Counted from the first letter of the stretch, positions 1 through 8,744 are shown. The stretch is 18,488 nucleotides of DNA from CAIMZW01 sp037135095 (GCA_037135095.1 JBAXKZ010000029.1:1-18488); one strand, 5' to 3'. Notes: generated by a model from the sequence alone, not told the origin. Numbers and translations are program-made.

Positions 1-2214
1 AGTTTCGACCTCAATTTGAACTTCCGAACTCGCAGAAAGTGGGGTCAGCGACTCTGGGGCCGAGACCTCGATCTCTTCCTCTTCCTCGGCAACTGGGTGG
101 ACATAACGCTGATCCATATCCTTATCGAGGGCGACCTTTCGGACTGGCTCGCTATGAATGTGAATTCCGCGTCCACCGCAACTCTCGCAGGTAGTTGAGA
201 AAGCTTCGATGAGCCCTTGGCCAACGCGCTTTCGCGTCATTTGAACCAAACCTAAGGAGGTCACTTCCGCGACCTGATGCTTGGTGCGATCCCGACCTAG
301 ACATTCAACCAGACGGCGTAGTACTTGATCGCGGTTGGTTTCTAAAGACATATCGATGAAGTCGATGACGATAATGCCGCCCATATCGCGTAAGCGAAGT
401 TGGCGGGCGATCTCTTCTGCCGCCTCCAAGTTGTTCTTAGTAACGGTCTCTTCGAGATTTCCACCTTTGCCGATGAACTTTCCGGTATTCACGTCGATAA
501 CAATCATCGCTTCCGTGCGATCGATTACCAGCGAACCACCAGAAGGAAGATAGACCTTGCGATCAAATGCCTTGGCTAGCTGCTCTTCTACGCGGTTCTC
601 CGTGAAGAGATCACGAGTTCCGGTCCATCGTTCGATCTTGGCCGTGAGTTCTGGAGCAATGTGTCCCAAATAATTATTGATGTCATCCCAAGCTTCATCG
701 CCTTGAACAATTAATCGACGGAAATCTTCATTGAAGATATCTCGAATAACTCGAACCGTTAGATCTGGTTCGCTGTATAGAAGTGATGGCGCTGAAGTGC
801 TGCTGGAAGCTGCTTTCTTTTCGATGTCATCCCATTGAGACTTCAATCGAATTACATCGCGCTCTAACTCTTCTTCACTCGCTCCTTCGGAAGCGGTACG
901 AACAATCACACCAGCTTCTTCTGGAATCAAGTTCTTTAAAATTGTTTTGAGACGAGAACGTTCTTGCTCCGGTAAACGACGACTAATACCGCTCATCTCG
1001 CCACCCGGTACGTAAACCAAATAACGACCAGGAAGGGAGATCTGGCTAGTTAACCGCGCACCTTTTTGGCCGATTGGATCTTTGGTTACCTGAACTAGAA
1101 CTGGCTGGCCAGTCTTTAATACATGTTCAATCTTTCGTGGGTGACCATCTGCAAGTCCAGCAGCATCCCAGTTAACTTCACCGGCATAAAGAACTGCGTT
1201 ACGGCCCTTACCAATATCAATAAATGCCGCTTCCATTGATGGCAGCACATTTTGGACTCGACCTAAGTAGACGTTTCCGACATAAGAAATATTGCTATTT
1301 CGGTTGACGTAGTGCTCAACCATGATCTTGTCTTCCATGACAGCAATCTGAGTACGATCGCCCATTTGGCGGACCAACATTTCGCGGTCAACAGATTCTC
1401 GGCGAGCAAGAAATTCTGATTCGGTAATAATCGTGCCACGACGACGAGTGAAATCACGTGGTTCGCGTTCGCGACGATTGTTGCGCCGATCAAATTTATC
1501 GCGACCACGATCGTTGCGATCATTGCTACGACTTGGTCGGTCGGTACGAGTAGGAGAATCTTCGCGAGTGCGCGGTTCCCGCACCTTTACAACAACCGGA
1601 ACGCCATCTTCATCGACAGTTTCACCTGGAGTTATGCCATCGCTCTGTGAACGGCGGCGTCGGCGTCGTCGATGCGTTCCACCTTCAGTTGAATCTTCGC
1701 CATCGCCACCTTCGGCAGAGTCGAGACTTCCTGGATCTAGCTCTTCATCACTGTCGGAATCTCGAGAATCTGAACTCGCCTCACCAGTGGTATCTCGACC
1801 ACTTCGGCGACGGCCACGACCACCGCGGCGACGGCGACGACGTTCTTGCGCAGCTTCATCGGTTGCAGAATCTTCAGCGCCAGATTCTGAAGTTGTTGCC
1901 GGAGCTTCATCGTTATTTGCTCGGGTTGGGCGGGAGTTCGTTGACTTCTTTACTGGGAGCTCACTCTTTGCCACTTTTGGCGCAACTTTGAGTTCTGGCG
2001 CCTGGAAAAGGGGAACTGGAACGGGAGCGCTGGTTTTAGCGACCTTTTTTACCGGTACTTTCTCGGTTTGCGGGACCGCAACGACCTCTTTTTTCGCTCG
2101 CTTGGCCACGGTTTTGGCGGCAACTGGGAGTACTTCGGTTGATTCGCTGCTTGGTTTTACTGCAGCGGTTTTCTTTACTGCGCGCTTGCGCGCTGCTTTT
2201 GGCTCAATAGCCAT
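1..2214 (-). CDS. rne: Ribonuclease E/G, C-terminus cut by window edge
   Basis: Endoribonuclease of the RNase E/G family, which cuts single-stranded A/U-rich RNA in mRNA decay and rRNA/tRNA maturation. Reading starts at ATG 2214 (protein MAIEPKAARKR) and stays open to base 1, giving 738 codons without a stop. Residues 1 to about 260 are low-complexity: a Lys/Ala/Pro-rich start, acidic Ser/Asp/Glu stretches, and Arg/Gly tracts near residues 122-140 and 179-188. An S1 domain begins near residue 311 (YVGNVYLGRVQNVLPSMEAA). The catalytic Mg-binding aspartates are visible as D574 in VIDVNTGK and D618 in IVIDFIDM. The Zn-link is CESC (C676, C679). After it comes an acidic tail. The catalytic half sitting behind a long disordered N-terminus is the actinobacterial layout. 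An SD-like GAGGA lies 9 bases before the ATG. rplU-rpmA would be expected next, beyond the window. Confidence 0.95.
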   Translation of the reverse strand, partial: MAIEPKAARKRAVKKTAAVKPSSESTEVLPVAAKTVAKRAKKEVVAVPQTEKVPVKKVAKTSAPVPVPLFQAPELKVAPKVAKSELPVKKSTNSRPTRANNDEAPATTSESGAEDSATDEAAQERRRRRRGGRGRRRSGRDTTGEASSDSRDSDSDEELDPGSLDSAEGGDGEDSTEGGTHRRRRRRRSQSDGITPGETVDEDGVPVVVKVREPRTREDSPTRTDRPSRSNDRNDRGRDKFDRRNNRREREPRDFTRRRGTIITESEFLARRESVDREMLVRQMGDRTQIAVMEDKIMVEHYVNRNSNISYVGNVYLGRVQNVLPSMEAAFIDIGKGRNAVLYAGEVNWDAAGLADGHPRKIEHVLKTGQPVLVQVTKDPIGQKGARLTSQISLPGRYLVYVPGGEMSGISRRLPEQERSRLKTILKNLIPEEAGVIVRTASEGASEEELERDVIRLKSQWDDIEKKAASSSTSAPSLLYSEPDLTVRVIRDIFNEDFRRLIVQGDEAWDDINNYLGHIAPELTAKIERWTGTRDLFTENRVEEQLAKAFDRKVYLPSGGSLVIDRTEAMIVIDVNTGKFIGKGGNLEETVTKNNLEAAEEIARQLRLRDMGGIIVIDFIDMSLETNRDQVLRRLVECLGRDRTKHQVAEVTSLGLVQMTRKRVGQGLIEAFSTTCESCGGRGIHIHSEPVRKVALDKDMDQRYVHPVAEEEEEIEVSAPESLTPLSASSEVQIEVET

Positions 2215-2234
2215 AACACCAAATCCTCATCTGG

Positions 2235-2263
2235 GTACCAGCTCGCCAGCGGCGAAAAGGTAC
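2235..2263 (-). promoter_or_regulatory. Stem-loop in the RNase E leader, just upstream of the SD
   Basis: Outer arms GTACC/GGTAC pair over 5 bp. Then comes a two-base mismatch on each side, an inner UUCGCC/GGCGAG stem and a GCU loop. The structure ends about 7 bases before the GAGGA SD of rne. A smaller GCCC/GGGC stem lies at 2272-2285. The pairing is seen in the sequence. A role in translation control or RNase E self-regulation is inference. Confidence 0.45.
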
Positions 2264-2401
2264 TTCACTAGGCCCGATTAGGGGCAATTCCTTAAAAACT
2301 TACGGATACCAACTGTCACTTGATTAAAGCTTTAGCCTTCGCTGCGATGGCGAGAAATTAAGGTCCTAACAGAACCGCTCGACGCGCTGAATGCTGGTCA
2401 A

Positions 2402-2430
2402 AGTATAGCCCCATCACTAGGTGAAACCCG
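2402..2430 (-). promoter_or_regulatory. Putative rne promoter
   Basis: The minus strand has TATACT at 2407-2402, a good -10 match. A 17-bp spacer puts the -35 position at CGGGTT, which is poor. A small TCAC/GTGA palindrome (2414-2424) sits in the spacer. A start about 7 bases downstream would give an mRNA leader of roughly 180 nt before the rne ATG. No convincing terminator separates rodA from rne, so readthrough is also possible. Confidence 0.4.
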
Positions 2431-2449
2431 ATTCCGATCAAATCCCGCG

Positions 2450-3586
2450 CTATCTTGAGCGTAAATGGACATTCTGAAGCAGTCCCAGGCCAATTAAGTT
2501 GGCAAACATCGAGGAGCCGCCATAGGACATAAAGGGCAGGGGTACCCCGGTCATCGGCATCAGGCCCATAGTCATTCCAATATTTTCAAAGGTCTGGAAG
2601 GCGAACCAGGCGATTACGCCGACGCAGACCAGCCGGCCAAATAAGTCATTGGTCCGCCTAGCAATCATGAAGGCGCGGAAGAAGAAGAGCCCGAAGCAGA
2701 GCAAGATAAAACCAGAGCCCAAGAAGCCAAGTTCCTCCCCCGCCACTGTAAAAATGAAGTCAGTCTGCTGCTCTGGTACGAAGCGACCGTTGGTCTGCGG
2801 GCCGTTAAATAACCCTTTACCTAAAACGCCACCAGAGCCAATCGTGATTCGCGATTGGCGAAGTTGGTAGCCGCTCTGTTGCGGGTCAGCCGTTGGATCA
2901 ACAAAAGATTGCAAGCGCTTCAATTGGTATTGATGAATTACGCCAGATTTCACGGCCACGAAACTTCCAAGTACTCCGAGCAAGAGCAAGCCCACAACCC
3001 AGCGCGAAGGCGCACCAGAGATTGCAATAATCGAAATTACCGCCGCAGAAATAATTAACACTTCTCCGAGATCCGGCTGCAAAATAATTAGCAGCATCGG
3101 AATTGCAGCAATGGCAAGAGCACGAAGTACATCGATATCCGTGGGGGCCGAATCTGCACCTCGCCCCTCCGCCAAAATCATTGCCATCCCCACGATGACC
3201 GAAATCTTTGCAAGCTCCGCAGGTTGTAATTGGAAGCCACCGGGAAGTGCAATCCATGATTTGGCCCCGTTAACGGTACTTCCAACACCTGGTACCAGCA
3301 CTGCTAACAGTGAAAGAGTTCCAAGACCCCAAAGTATTGGGGTGTAAGCGCGCAGCAATCGGTAATCAATTAATGTTGTTCCCCATGTCAGAAGAACTCC
3401 AATGAAAATATTTAAGATGTGGCGCTTCAAATAATATTGCGGGTCAAGACCCTGCGTTTGAAACCATTGTTTGGTTGCCGCATAAACCAAGAGGGTACCC
3501 ATAACTAGCAATAGGAAAACTGAAAGCGTTAGCCACTTATCGAAAGCTCTAAAGTTACTTCGAAGGTTGCCCGTGACTTTTCTCAT
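2450..3586 (-). CDS. rodA: RodA, SEDS-family peptidoglycan glycosyltransferase
   Basis: Polytopic membrane enzyme that polymerises lipid II into glycan strands during lateral wall growth, working with the class B transpeptidase encoded just upstream. It has 378 residues, normal for the family, with about ten hydrophobic segments. The first follows a basic start (MRKVTGNLRSNFRAFDKW). SEDS signatures are present: VPEQQTDFIFTVAGEELGF, with the conserved aspartate at D276, and GVPLPFMSYGGSSM near the C-terminus. The ATG overlaps the mrdA stop as ATGA. An AGAAGG SD lies about 7 bases upstream, inside mrdA. RodA rather than FtsW is favoured by the mre/PBP2 neighbourhood. Confidence 0.95.
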   Translation of the reverse strand: MRKVTGNLRSNFRAFDKWLTLSVFLLLVMGTLLVYAATKQWFQTQGLDPQYYLKRHILNIFIGVLLTWGTTLIDYRLLRAYTPILWGLGTLSLLAVLVPGVGSTVNGAKSWIALPGGFQLQPAELAKISVIVGMAMILAEGRGADSAPTDIDVLRALAIAAIPMLLIILQPDLGEVLIISAAVISIIAISGAPSRWVVGLLLLGVLGSFVAVKSGVIHQYQLKRLQSFVDPTADPQQSGYQLRQSRITIGSGGVLGKGLFNGPQTNGRFVPEQQTDFIFTVAGEELGFLGSGFILLCFGLFFFRAFMIARRTNDLFGRLVCVGVIAWFAFQTFENIGMTMGLMPMTGVPLPFMSYGGSSMFANLIGLGLLQNVHLRSR

Positions 3587-5730
3587 GGTTTGGCCTTCTT
3601 GCCTTTTATTGTTGGGCTAGCCGAAATTGAAACCTTTGGAGTGGACAAAACTTTCGGAAGTTTCGCATTTTTAACATCGAGTGATGGCAAGGCGTAACTC
3701 AAACCATTTGGATAGACCGAATTAGCAGGATCAATAGTGCTTCCTGAAACGCCATAAAGAGCGGAGTAAATTTCGCGAACGCCAACGGCGCTGACATCTG
3801 AACCGAAGCCACCTTGGCTCACCATCATCACTACAGCATATTGCGGACTTTCAACAGGTGCGAAGGAGGAAAACCAAGAGGTATCGCCCATATTGCTGCC
3901 ATCTGGATTCTTACCAACCACTTGGGCAGTACCCGTCTTACCAGCAACATGTACCGGGAAATTGGCGAAGACGCCGGCAGCAGTGCCCGCGGTCGCCACT
4001 TGTCGAAGCGCAGCGTGCAAAAACGCGATATCTGCCTTCGTTGATGGCGCCTTTCCTTCCACAACGGGTGCGAAACTCTTAACCACAGTTCCATCAGCCT
4101 TAACCACCGCTCTGGCAATCTCTGGCTTAAACAAGGTGCCACCGTTGGCAATTGCGGCATAAATTTGCAACATTTGAATTGGAGTTACCAAGGTATCGCC
4201 TTGACCAATCGCAAAGTTAACGGCATCTCCGGCACGAACTTTATTTCCATCTACGCAGTTCTCTTTGGCGATCGCAATCAGATACGGCGTTAAATCCGCT
4301 TTTCGTGCCCGCGATTGAAAGTTGCAGAAGAAGTCTTTATTAGCTTTGTACCAGCGCTCTTTCCAATCGCGATCGGGCAACCTTCCAGTTGCTTCCCCAG
4401 GAAGATCGATGCCAGTGGTCTGTCCCAATCTGAATTGTTTTGCAGTATTGAAGAAATAGTCATGCAGTCCGGACTTTGGAAAAAGGCCACCATCTCTGAC
4501 CCATTCGTCATATGCAATCTGATACCAGATAGTGTCGCAAGAGACTGCAATCGCAGTTTGCATATTGATTCGGCCCTGAGCTTTAGATTCAAAGTTCTTA
4601 AAAACGTGGTTACCAATTTTTACTTGCGCTGGGCAGTCATAAACCGCATTCATGTTGTATCCGGCTTTAGCAGCCGAAATAATCGAAAGTGATTTAAAAG
4701 TAGAGGCCGGTGCATACATACCTTGGAGTGGTCGAGTCAGAGCAGGTACCCCTGTTGTCGCGCTGTAAAGATCGGATGCTTGCTTAACCGTCAAACCCTT
4801 TTCCCAAATATTCGGATCGTAAGTTGGATATGAGGCAAGCGCCAAAATTCGGCCAGTTTTCACATCCATCACCATTGCCGCACCGCCGTCGGCCTTGTTG
4901 CCCAAGTTATGCGCTCTGACTACTGAATCAGCTAGCGCCTTTTCAGTTGCAGCTTGAAGTTTGGCATTGATATTTGTTACTAAATTATCGCCAGGTATAG
5001 AAGGGGTATTTCGCGCCTGATGGGTAATAGCCTCTTTGCGGTCAACGATTACCGTTTTGATTCCTGGCGTTCCCCGAAGATATTGGTTGTACTGATACTC
5101 CAAGCCACTTTTGCCGATGATTTCACTTCGGAAATAGTTGTATTTCGGGTTGGTCAGATCCGATTCGGAAACGGTTCCGACATAACCCAGAAGGTGCGCC
5201 GCATTTTCGCCAGCGATTGTTGGATAACTGCGAATTGGAACCGAAGAGGCGTCAATTCCCGGGAAGAGATCCCCGTTCTCTAGGATCTTTAACGCCTGTT
5301 GCTGAGTGGCTTGTTTGGTCACAGGTATTGGTTGATAGCGGGTTCCGTTCCAACAGCCGGTTCGAGCTCCGATTGGTAGCTCACCGCATAGTCTGGTTCG
5401 GTTGTAAAGGTCGGGATATTTAATGGTCAGTAACTGCGCCAGTTTTACGATCACTGCTTTGCCTTTATCTGGCATCTTGTCAATGATACTTCGATCAACG
5501 GTGATTTCCAGACCCGGTCGATCCATCGCTAAGGGCAAGCCAGTGCTATCGGTAATCGCCCCGCGAACAGCAGGGGTGACAATGTCTCGGCTTTGAATAC
5601 TTAACGCTGCATTTTGATACCGCAATCCGTTAGCAACTTGAAGATAGAAAAGTCGGCCCATCAAAGCCAAGAGAAGAGAGGCAATCAGCGTTTGGAAAAC
5701 AATTAAATTTAGCCGCGAACGTTGGTTCAT
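3583..5730 (-). CDS. mrdA: Penicillin-binding protein 2, elongasome transpeptidase
   Basis: Class B PBP that cross-links peptidoglycan in the elongation complex. The start chosen is the ATG at 5730 (MNQRSRLNLIVFQ), because it overlaps the mreD stop as ATGA. The frame stays open 27 codons further upstream inside mreD, but that part is not PBP-like. The product is 715 residues. One N-terminal membrane helix (about 8-28) is followed by the pedestal domain with PAVRGAITDSTGLPLA. The transpeptidase domain carries STFK (nucleophile S343, K346), SCD (S397-D399) and KTGT (K598). Six extracytoplasmic cysteines are present (115, 126, 366, 398, 469, 492). Translational coupling with mreD and rodA suggests fixed ratios of the elongasome parts. 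Confidence 0.95.
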   Translation of the reverse strand: MNQRSRLNLIVFQTLIASLLLALMGRLFYLQVANGLRYQNAALSIQSRDIVTPAVRGAITDSTGLPLAMDRPGLEITVDRSIIDKMPDKGKAVIVKLAQLLTIKYPDLYNRTRLCGELPIGARTGCWNGTRYQPIPVTKQATQQQALKILENGDLFPGIDASSVPIRSYPTIAGENAAHLLGYVGTVSESDLTNPKYNYFRSEIIGKSGLEYQYNQYLRGTPGIKTVIVDRKEAITHQARNTPSIPGDNLVTNINAKLQAATEKALADSVVRAHNLGNKADGGAAMVMDVKTGRILALASYPTYDPNIWEKGLTVKQASDLYSATTGVPALTRPLQGMYAPASTFKSLSIISAAKAGYNMNAVYDCPAQVKIGNHVFKNFESKAQGRINMQTAIAVSCDTIWYQIAYDEWVRDGGLFPKSGLHDYFFNTAKQFRLGQTTGIDLPGEATGRLPDRDWKERWYKANKDFFCNFQSRARKADLTPYLIAIAKENCVDGNKVRAGDAVNFAIGQGDTLVTPIQMLQIYAAIANGGTLFKPEIARAVVKADGTVVKSFAPVVEGKAPSTKADIAFLHAALRQVATAGTAAGVFANFPVHVAGKTGTAQVVGKNPDGSNMGDTSWFSSFAPVESPQYAVVMMVSQGGFGSDVSAVGVREIYSALYGVSGSTIDPANSVYPNGLSYALPSLDVKNAKLPKVLSTPKVSISASPTIKGKKAKP

Positions 5731-6248
5731 GCTCGATCCCTGGAGGAAAGACTGATTGCTCGCAACCTTGAAAGTACGGGCAAAATGAGGGGCGAAAATA
5801 GAACCGTCCAAAGACTATTGCCTGCCACGATGAGCGCTATTTTGCTGATGGCCCCATTGTTCTCGCCGAGCATCAACCCACTAAGCAAAAATAGAAATAG
5901 GGAGGTCGCCGAGCCCAAGGCAACGAAGAGAATTAAAGCAGCAGGGCGAGTAGCAAAATCACCAATCGTTTCGCGATTAACCGAAAATAAATATCCCATC
6001 ACGGTCATAACCAGCGCCCATTGTCCAAGCGGGGCGTCAATCGTTGGCGAAAGATCCAAAATTAGCCCGCCAATGAATCCCGTAACAATGGCGCCGTCCC
6101 GATCCTCGAGCGAAATCAGACCCATTAAAACTGCGATATAGAGCGAAAACCCAGAAACCGGAAAGTTTATTCGTGAAATCAAACTTTCTTGAACTACAAA
6201 AACTAAAACTAGAAATGCAGTTGTAGAAATTATTCGGGCGGATCTCAT
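5727..6248 (-). CDS. mreD: Rod shape-determining membrane protein MreD
   Basis: Small integral membrane protein of the MreBCD complex, thought to link MreC and the wall synthases in the membrane. It has 173 residues, about the usual length, almost entirely hydrophobic, with about five membrane segments. Polar turns such as SLEDRDGA and NRETIGDF separate them. Sequence motifs alone are weak. The call rests on size, topology and its place exactly between mreC and mrdA. ATG overlaps the mreC stop as ATGA and no clear SD is seen, which points to translational coupling. Confidence 0.9.
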   Translation of the reverse strand: MRSARIISTTAFLVLVFVVQESLISRINFPVSGFSLYIAVLMGLISLEDRDGAIVTGFIGGLILDLSPTIDAPLGQWALVMTVMGYLFSVNRETIGDFATRPAALILFVALGSATSLFLFLLSGLMLGENNGAISKIALIVAGNSLWTVLFSPLILPVLSRLRAISLSSRDRA

Positions 6249-7219
6249 TTCTTGGTCACAGAAGCTGATGGCATTGGTGATGGCGAACCGAAAGTACTTA
6301 CTCCTGGGCTAGGAACAGGGACTATCGGTGCCGGAGTTACATATACCGTCACGGTTGGCTGCGGTGTTGGAACAAGCGCGTTTTTGGGGTCTTGCTTGGC
6401 ATTCTTAGTGATTACCGAAACGAGAGCAACATTATCCAAATTTGTTAAACCAATTACTGTTGCTTGTTGCGTGAGCGAAGCTGATGTGTGATCCACTCCG
6501 GTGACGCGACCAACTGGAATACCCGGAACAAAAGGTCTGGCATTGTCACTGCCAAGTGAAACTAAAACGTCACCGACCGCAATACTCCCGGCCGGGTCTA
6601 GAAGTTGAAGCAAATAAGAGCTGTCGCCTTGACCAAGAAGAACTCCGGCGCTTTGAGTGCCTGCGATTCGAACGCCAATTCGGAAAGATGGATCGCTCAT
6701 CAATAGAACAATCGCGGAGCTGCTGGTCGCAGATTTAACGACTCCTACTAAACCCGCACCGGCGATAACCGTCATATCTTTTGTCACACCGTCTGATGTA
6801 CCGGCGTCAATAGTGATTGTTTGAGAGAAGGTCGAGGCCGACCCTCGGCCAATAACTCTTGCTGCGACGACGGTGTAGCCGCCGCGCCCGGCCAAATTTA
6901 GCGTTGCATGTAATTGTTTTAGCTGACCCTTTATATCTTCGTTAATAACGATCTGGGACTTCAGTTTTTCATTCTGGGCCTGAACATCTTTCAACTCCGC
7001 TTTGGTTTTTCCAAAATTCTTGATATCAGCAAAAAAGTTTCCGACCGGCGAAAAAGCACTCGAGAAAACTCGCTGCACTGGAGCGAGAACACTTTGAGTC
7101 AGTGACCTGGAGCTGTTGGTCAGACTGACTCCGCGCAGATCCAGAGTGATGAGGAAGAGCGAAGTGACCAACAAGATAACGAGCAGAAGTCGAGAACGAT
7201 TATTCCCGCCTGATGCCAC
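6245..7219 (-). CDS. mreC: Rod shape-determining protein MreC
   Basis: Periplasm-facing scaffold that binds PBP2 and organises wall synthesis along the MreB filaments. Start is GTG at 7219, supported by a strong AAGGAG SD at 7227-7232, 7 bases away. It is 324 residues long. A short basic N-terminus leads into one membrane helix (about residues 11-30). A coiled coil follows (about 65-105, FADIKNFGKTKAELKDVQAQNEKLKSQI, quoted here only as a span), then the beta-rich MreC core to about residue 265, including GTSDGVTKDMTVI and GLVGVV. The last 45 or so residues are Pro/Ser/Thr/Val-rich, ending near PSPMPSASVTKK, and are probably a disordered extracytoplasmic tail. The stop overlaps mreD by 4 bases. 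Confidence 0.93.
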   Translation of the reverse strand: MASGGNNRSRLLLVILLVTSLFLITLDLRGVSLTNSSRSLTQSVLAPVQRVFSSAFSPVGNFFADIKNFGKTKAELKDVQAQNEKLKSQIVINEDIKGQLKQLHATLNLAGRGGYTVVAARVIGRGSASTFSQTITIDAGTSDGVTKDMTVIAGAGLVGVVKSATSSSAIVLLMSDPSFRIGVRIAGTQSAGVLLGQGDSSYLLQLLDPAGSIAVGDVLVSLGSDNARPFVPGIPVGRVTGVDHTSASLTQQATVIGLTNLDNVALVSVITKNAKQDPKNALVPTPQPTVTVYVTPAPIVPVPSPGVSTFGSPSPMPSASVTKK

Positions 7220-7226
7220 GAGTTAT

Positions 7227-7232
7227 CTCCTT
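7227..7232 (-). promoter_or_regulatory. Strong SD deciding the mreC GTG start
   Basis: AAGGAG on the minus strand lies 7 bases before GTG 7219. It is one of the clearest ribosome binding sites in the window and sits in the 34-bp mreB-mreC spacer. Confidence 0.8.
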
Positions 7233-7253
7233 GTTACTGGTGACTGGATAAAA

Positions 7254-8297
7254 TTAGCGACGTGGCTCGGAGATCAAAACCTTCTCTAAGGCTTCAAACT
7301 CTTCTACGCACTTGCCGGAGCCTTCAGCAACTGCCTGAAGTGGACGCTCGCAAATATGAACTGGCATATTGGTCTCACGGCGTAGTCGCTCATCGAGACC
7401 ACGAAGCAACGCACCGCCGCCGGTGAGGACAATGCCGCGGTCCATAAGATCGCTAGCAAGTTCTGGCGGACACTTATCGAGCGTACTTTTTACCGCATTA
7501 ATGATCTGATTTACTGGCTCTTCCAGTGCTTTGCGAATATCTTCAGCTGAAACTCGAATCACCTTTGGTAACCCCGTTGCTAAATCGCGACCGCGAATCT
7601 CAGCATCGGGTTCATTTGGCAAGGGAAAGGCAGAACCGATTGCCATCTTGATCTCTTCAGCAGTGCGCTCGCCCAAAAGAAGGGAGTACTCACGCTTAAC
7701 CCAATCAATAATGGCCTGGTCGAGTTCGTCGCCACCGATCCGGATTGAAAGTGCGGTAACAATGCCACCAAGCGAGATAACTGCGACTTCGGTAGTTCCG
7801 CCACCAATATCAACAACCATGTTTCCGGTTGGTTCATGAATTGGAAGTCCAGCACCGATAGCTGCAGCCATTGGCTCTTCAATAATGTAAACCTTGCGAG
7901 CGCCAGCTGCGTAACCGGCATCTTTAACCGCGCGTTGTTCTACACCGGTAATTCCTGAAGGAACGCAAACTACGATTCTTGGCTTAGCCAAGAAACGGCG
8001 GCGATGAACTTTTTGAATGAAGTAGCGCAGCATCCGCTCGGTGGTGTCGAAGTCTGCAATGACGCCATCTTTTAATGGGCGAATGGCGACGATGTTGCTA
8101 GGGGTACGGCCGATCATGCGCTTAGCCTCAGTGCCGACTGCCAGAATTGCACCAGTATCTTGGTTAACCGCAACCACGCTGGGCTCGTTCAGAACAATGC
8201 CACGGCCGCGAACATAGACCAGAGTATTTGCAGTTCCTAAATCAACTGCCATATCTCGGCCAATGAAGGACATTCGGCTTGGTTTTTTCTTCGACAT
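7254..8297 (-). CDS. mreB: MreB, actin-like cell-shape protein
   Basis: Bacterial actin that forms short membrane-bound filaments guiding the lateral wall synthesis machine. It has 347 residues, standard for the family. ATP-binding actin-fold motifs are visible: phosphate-1 AVDLGTANTLVYV (from residue 17), phosphate-2 MVVDIGGGTTEVAV, and the adenosine motif GIVLTGGGALLRGLDERL near the C-terminus. The N-terminus before the fold (MSKKKPSRMSFIGRD) is basic, with a short stretch that could help membrane contact. The ATG shares one base with the ndk stop (TAATG), and an AAGGGG SD at 8303-8308 lies 5 bases upstream. Because the ndk start may have its own promoter, mreB is probably co-transcribed with ndk. 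Confidence 0.97.
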   Translation of the reverse strand: MSKKKPSRMSFIGRDMAVDLGTANTLVYVRGRGIVLNEPSVVAVNQDTGAILAVGTEAKRMIGRTPSNIVAIRPLKDGVIADFDTTERMLRYFIQKVHRRRFLAKPRIVVCVPSGITGVEQRAVKDAGYAAGARKVYIIEEPMAAAIGAGLPIHEPTGNMVVDIGGGTTEVAVISLGGIVTALSIRIGGDELDQAIIDWVKREYSLLLGERTAEEIKMAIGSAFPLPNEPDAEIRGRDLATGLPKVIRVSAEDIRKALEEPVNQIINAVKSTLDKCPPELASDLMDRGIVLTGGGALLRGLDERLRRETNMPVHICERPLQAVAEGSGKCVEEFEALEKVLISEPRR

Positions 8298-8737
8298 TAC
8301 AACCCCTTCAGATCTGAACGTTCAGGAAAAAAAATTGCGATTTCGCGGGCGGCTGATTCCGGTGAATCCGAACCATGCACAATATTTTGGACAACTCTGG
8401 TTCCCTGATCTCTGGCCAAATCGCCACGGATCGTTCCGGGCTCGGCAGTAGTTGGATCTGTAGTGCCAGCTAATTTTCGGAAACCTTCGATGACGCGGTT
8501 TCCTTCGGCAACGATGGCAACGATCGAACCAGACATCATAAATTCTACAAGTGGTTCAAAAAATGGTTTGCCTTCGTGCTCGGCATAATGTTGAGTCAAG
8601 AGTGCGCGATCAGCTGACAAACTTTTAATCGCAACTATCTGATAACCCTTATTTTCGATTCGAGCAATAACTTCGCCCATGAGGCCACGACGGACGCCAT
8701 CTGGCTTGATTAGGATCAAAGTTCGCTCTTGAGTCAC
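8297..8737 (-). CDS. ndk: Nucleoside diphosphate kinase
   Basis: Transfers the gamma phosphate between nucleoside tri- and diphosphates through a phosphohistidine, balancing NTP and dNTP pools. The start chosen is GTG 8737 (MTQERTLILIKPDGVRRG), which matches the usual ndk N-terminus. The frame is open to 8851, but that would overlap the upstream gene and adds non-NDK sequence. Length 146 residues, slightly above the common 136-143. The phosphate-binding K11 lies in LILIKPDG, and the active histidine is H121 in NIVHGSDS. No SD is visible. Instead TAGACT lies 7 bases upstream, suggesting leaderless initiation. The final base overlaps the mreB start. Confidence 0.95.
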   Translation of the reverse strand: MTQERTLILIKPDGVRRGLMGEVIARIENKGYQIVAIKSLSADRALLTQHYAEHEGKPFFEPLVEFMMSGSIVAIVAEGNRVIEGFRKLAGTTDPTTAEPGTIRGDLARDQGTRVVQNIVHGSDSPESAAREIAIFFPERSDLKGL

Positions 8738-8744
8738 GGGCGTT

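Noticed and set aside
1433..2281. Long plus-strand open frame (282 codons), Arg/Ser-rich
   Set aside because: It lies antisense to the low-complexity N-terminus of RNase E. Its composition is what the complement of Arg- and Asp/Glu/Ser-rich codons gives. No domain or start signal supports it.
5731..5811. 27-codon extension of mrdA into mreD
   Set aside because: The ATGA overlap at 5730 is the typical coupling in this cluster, and the extension would put extra residues before the usual short cytoplasmic tail.
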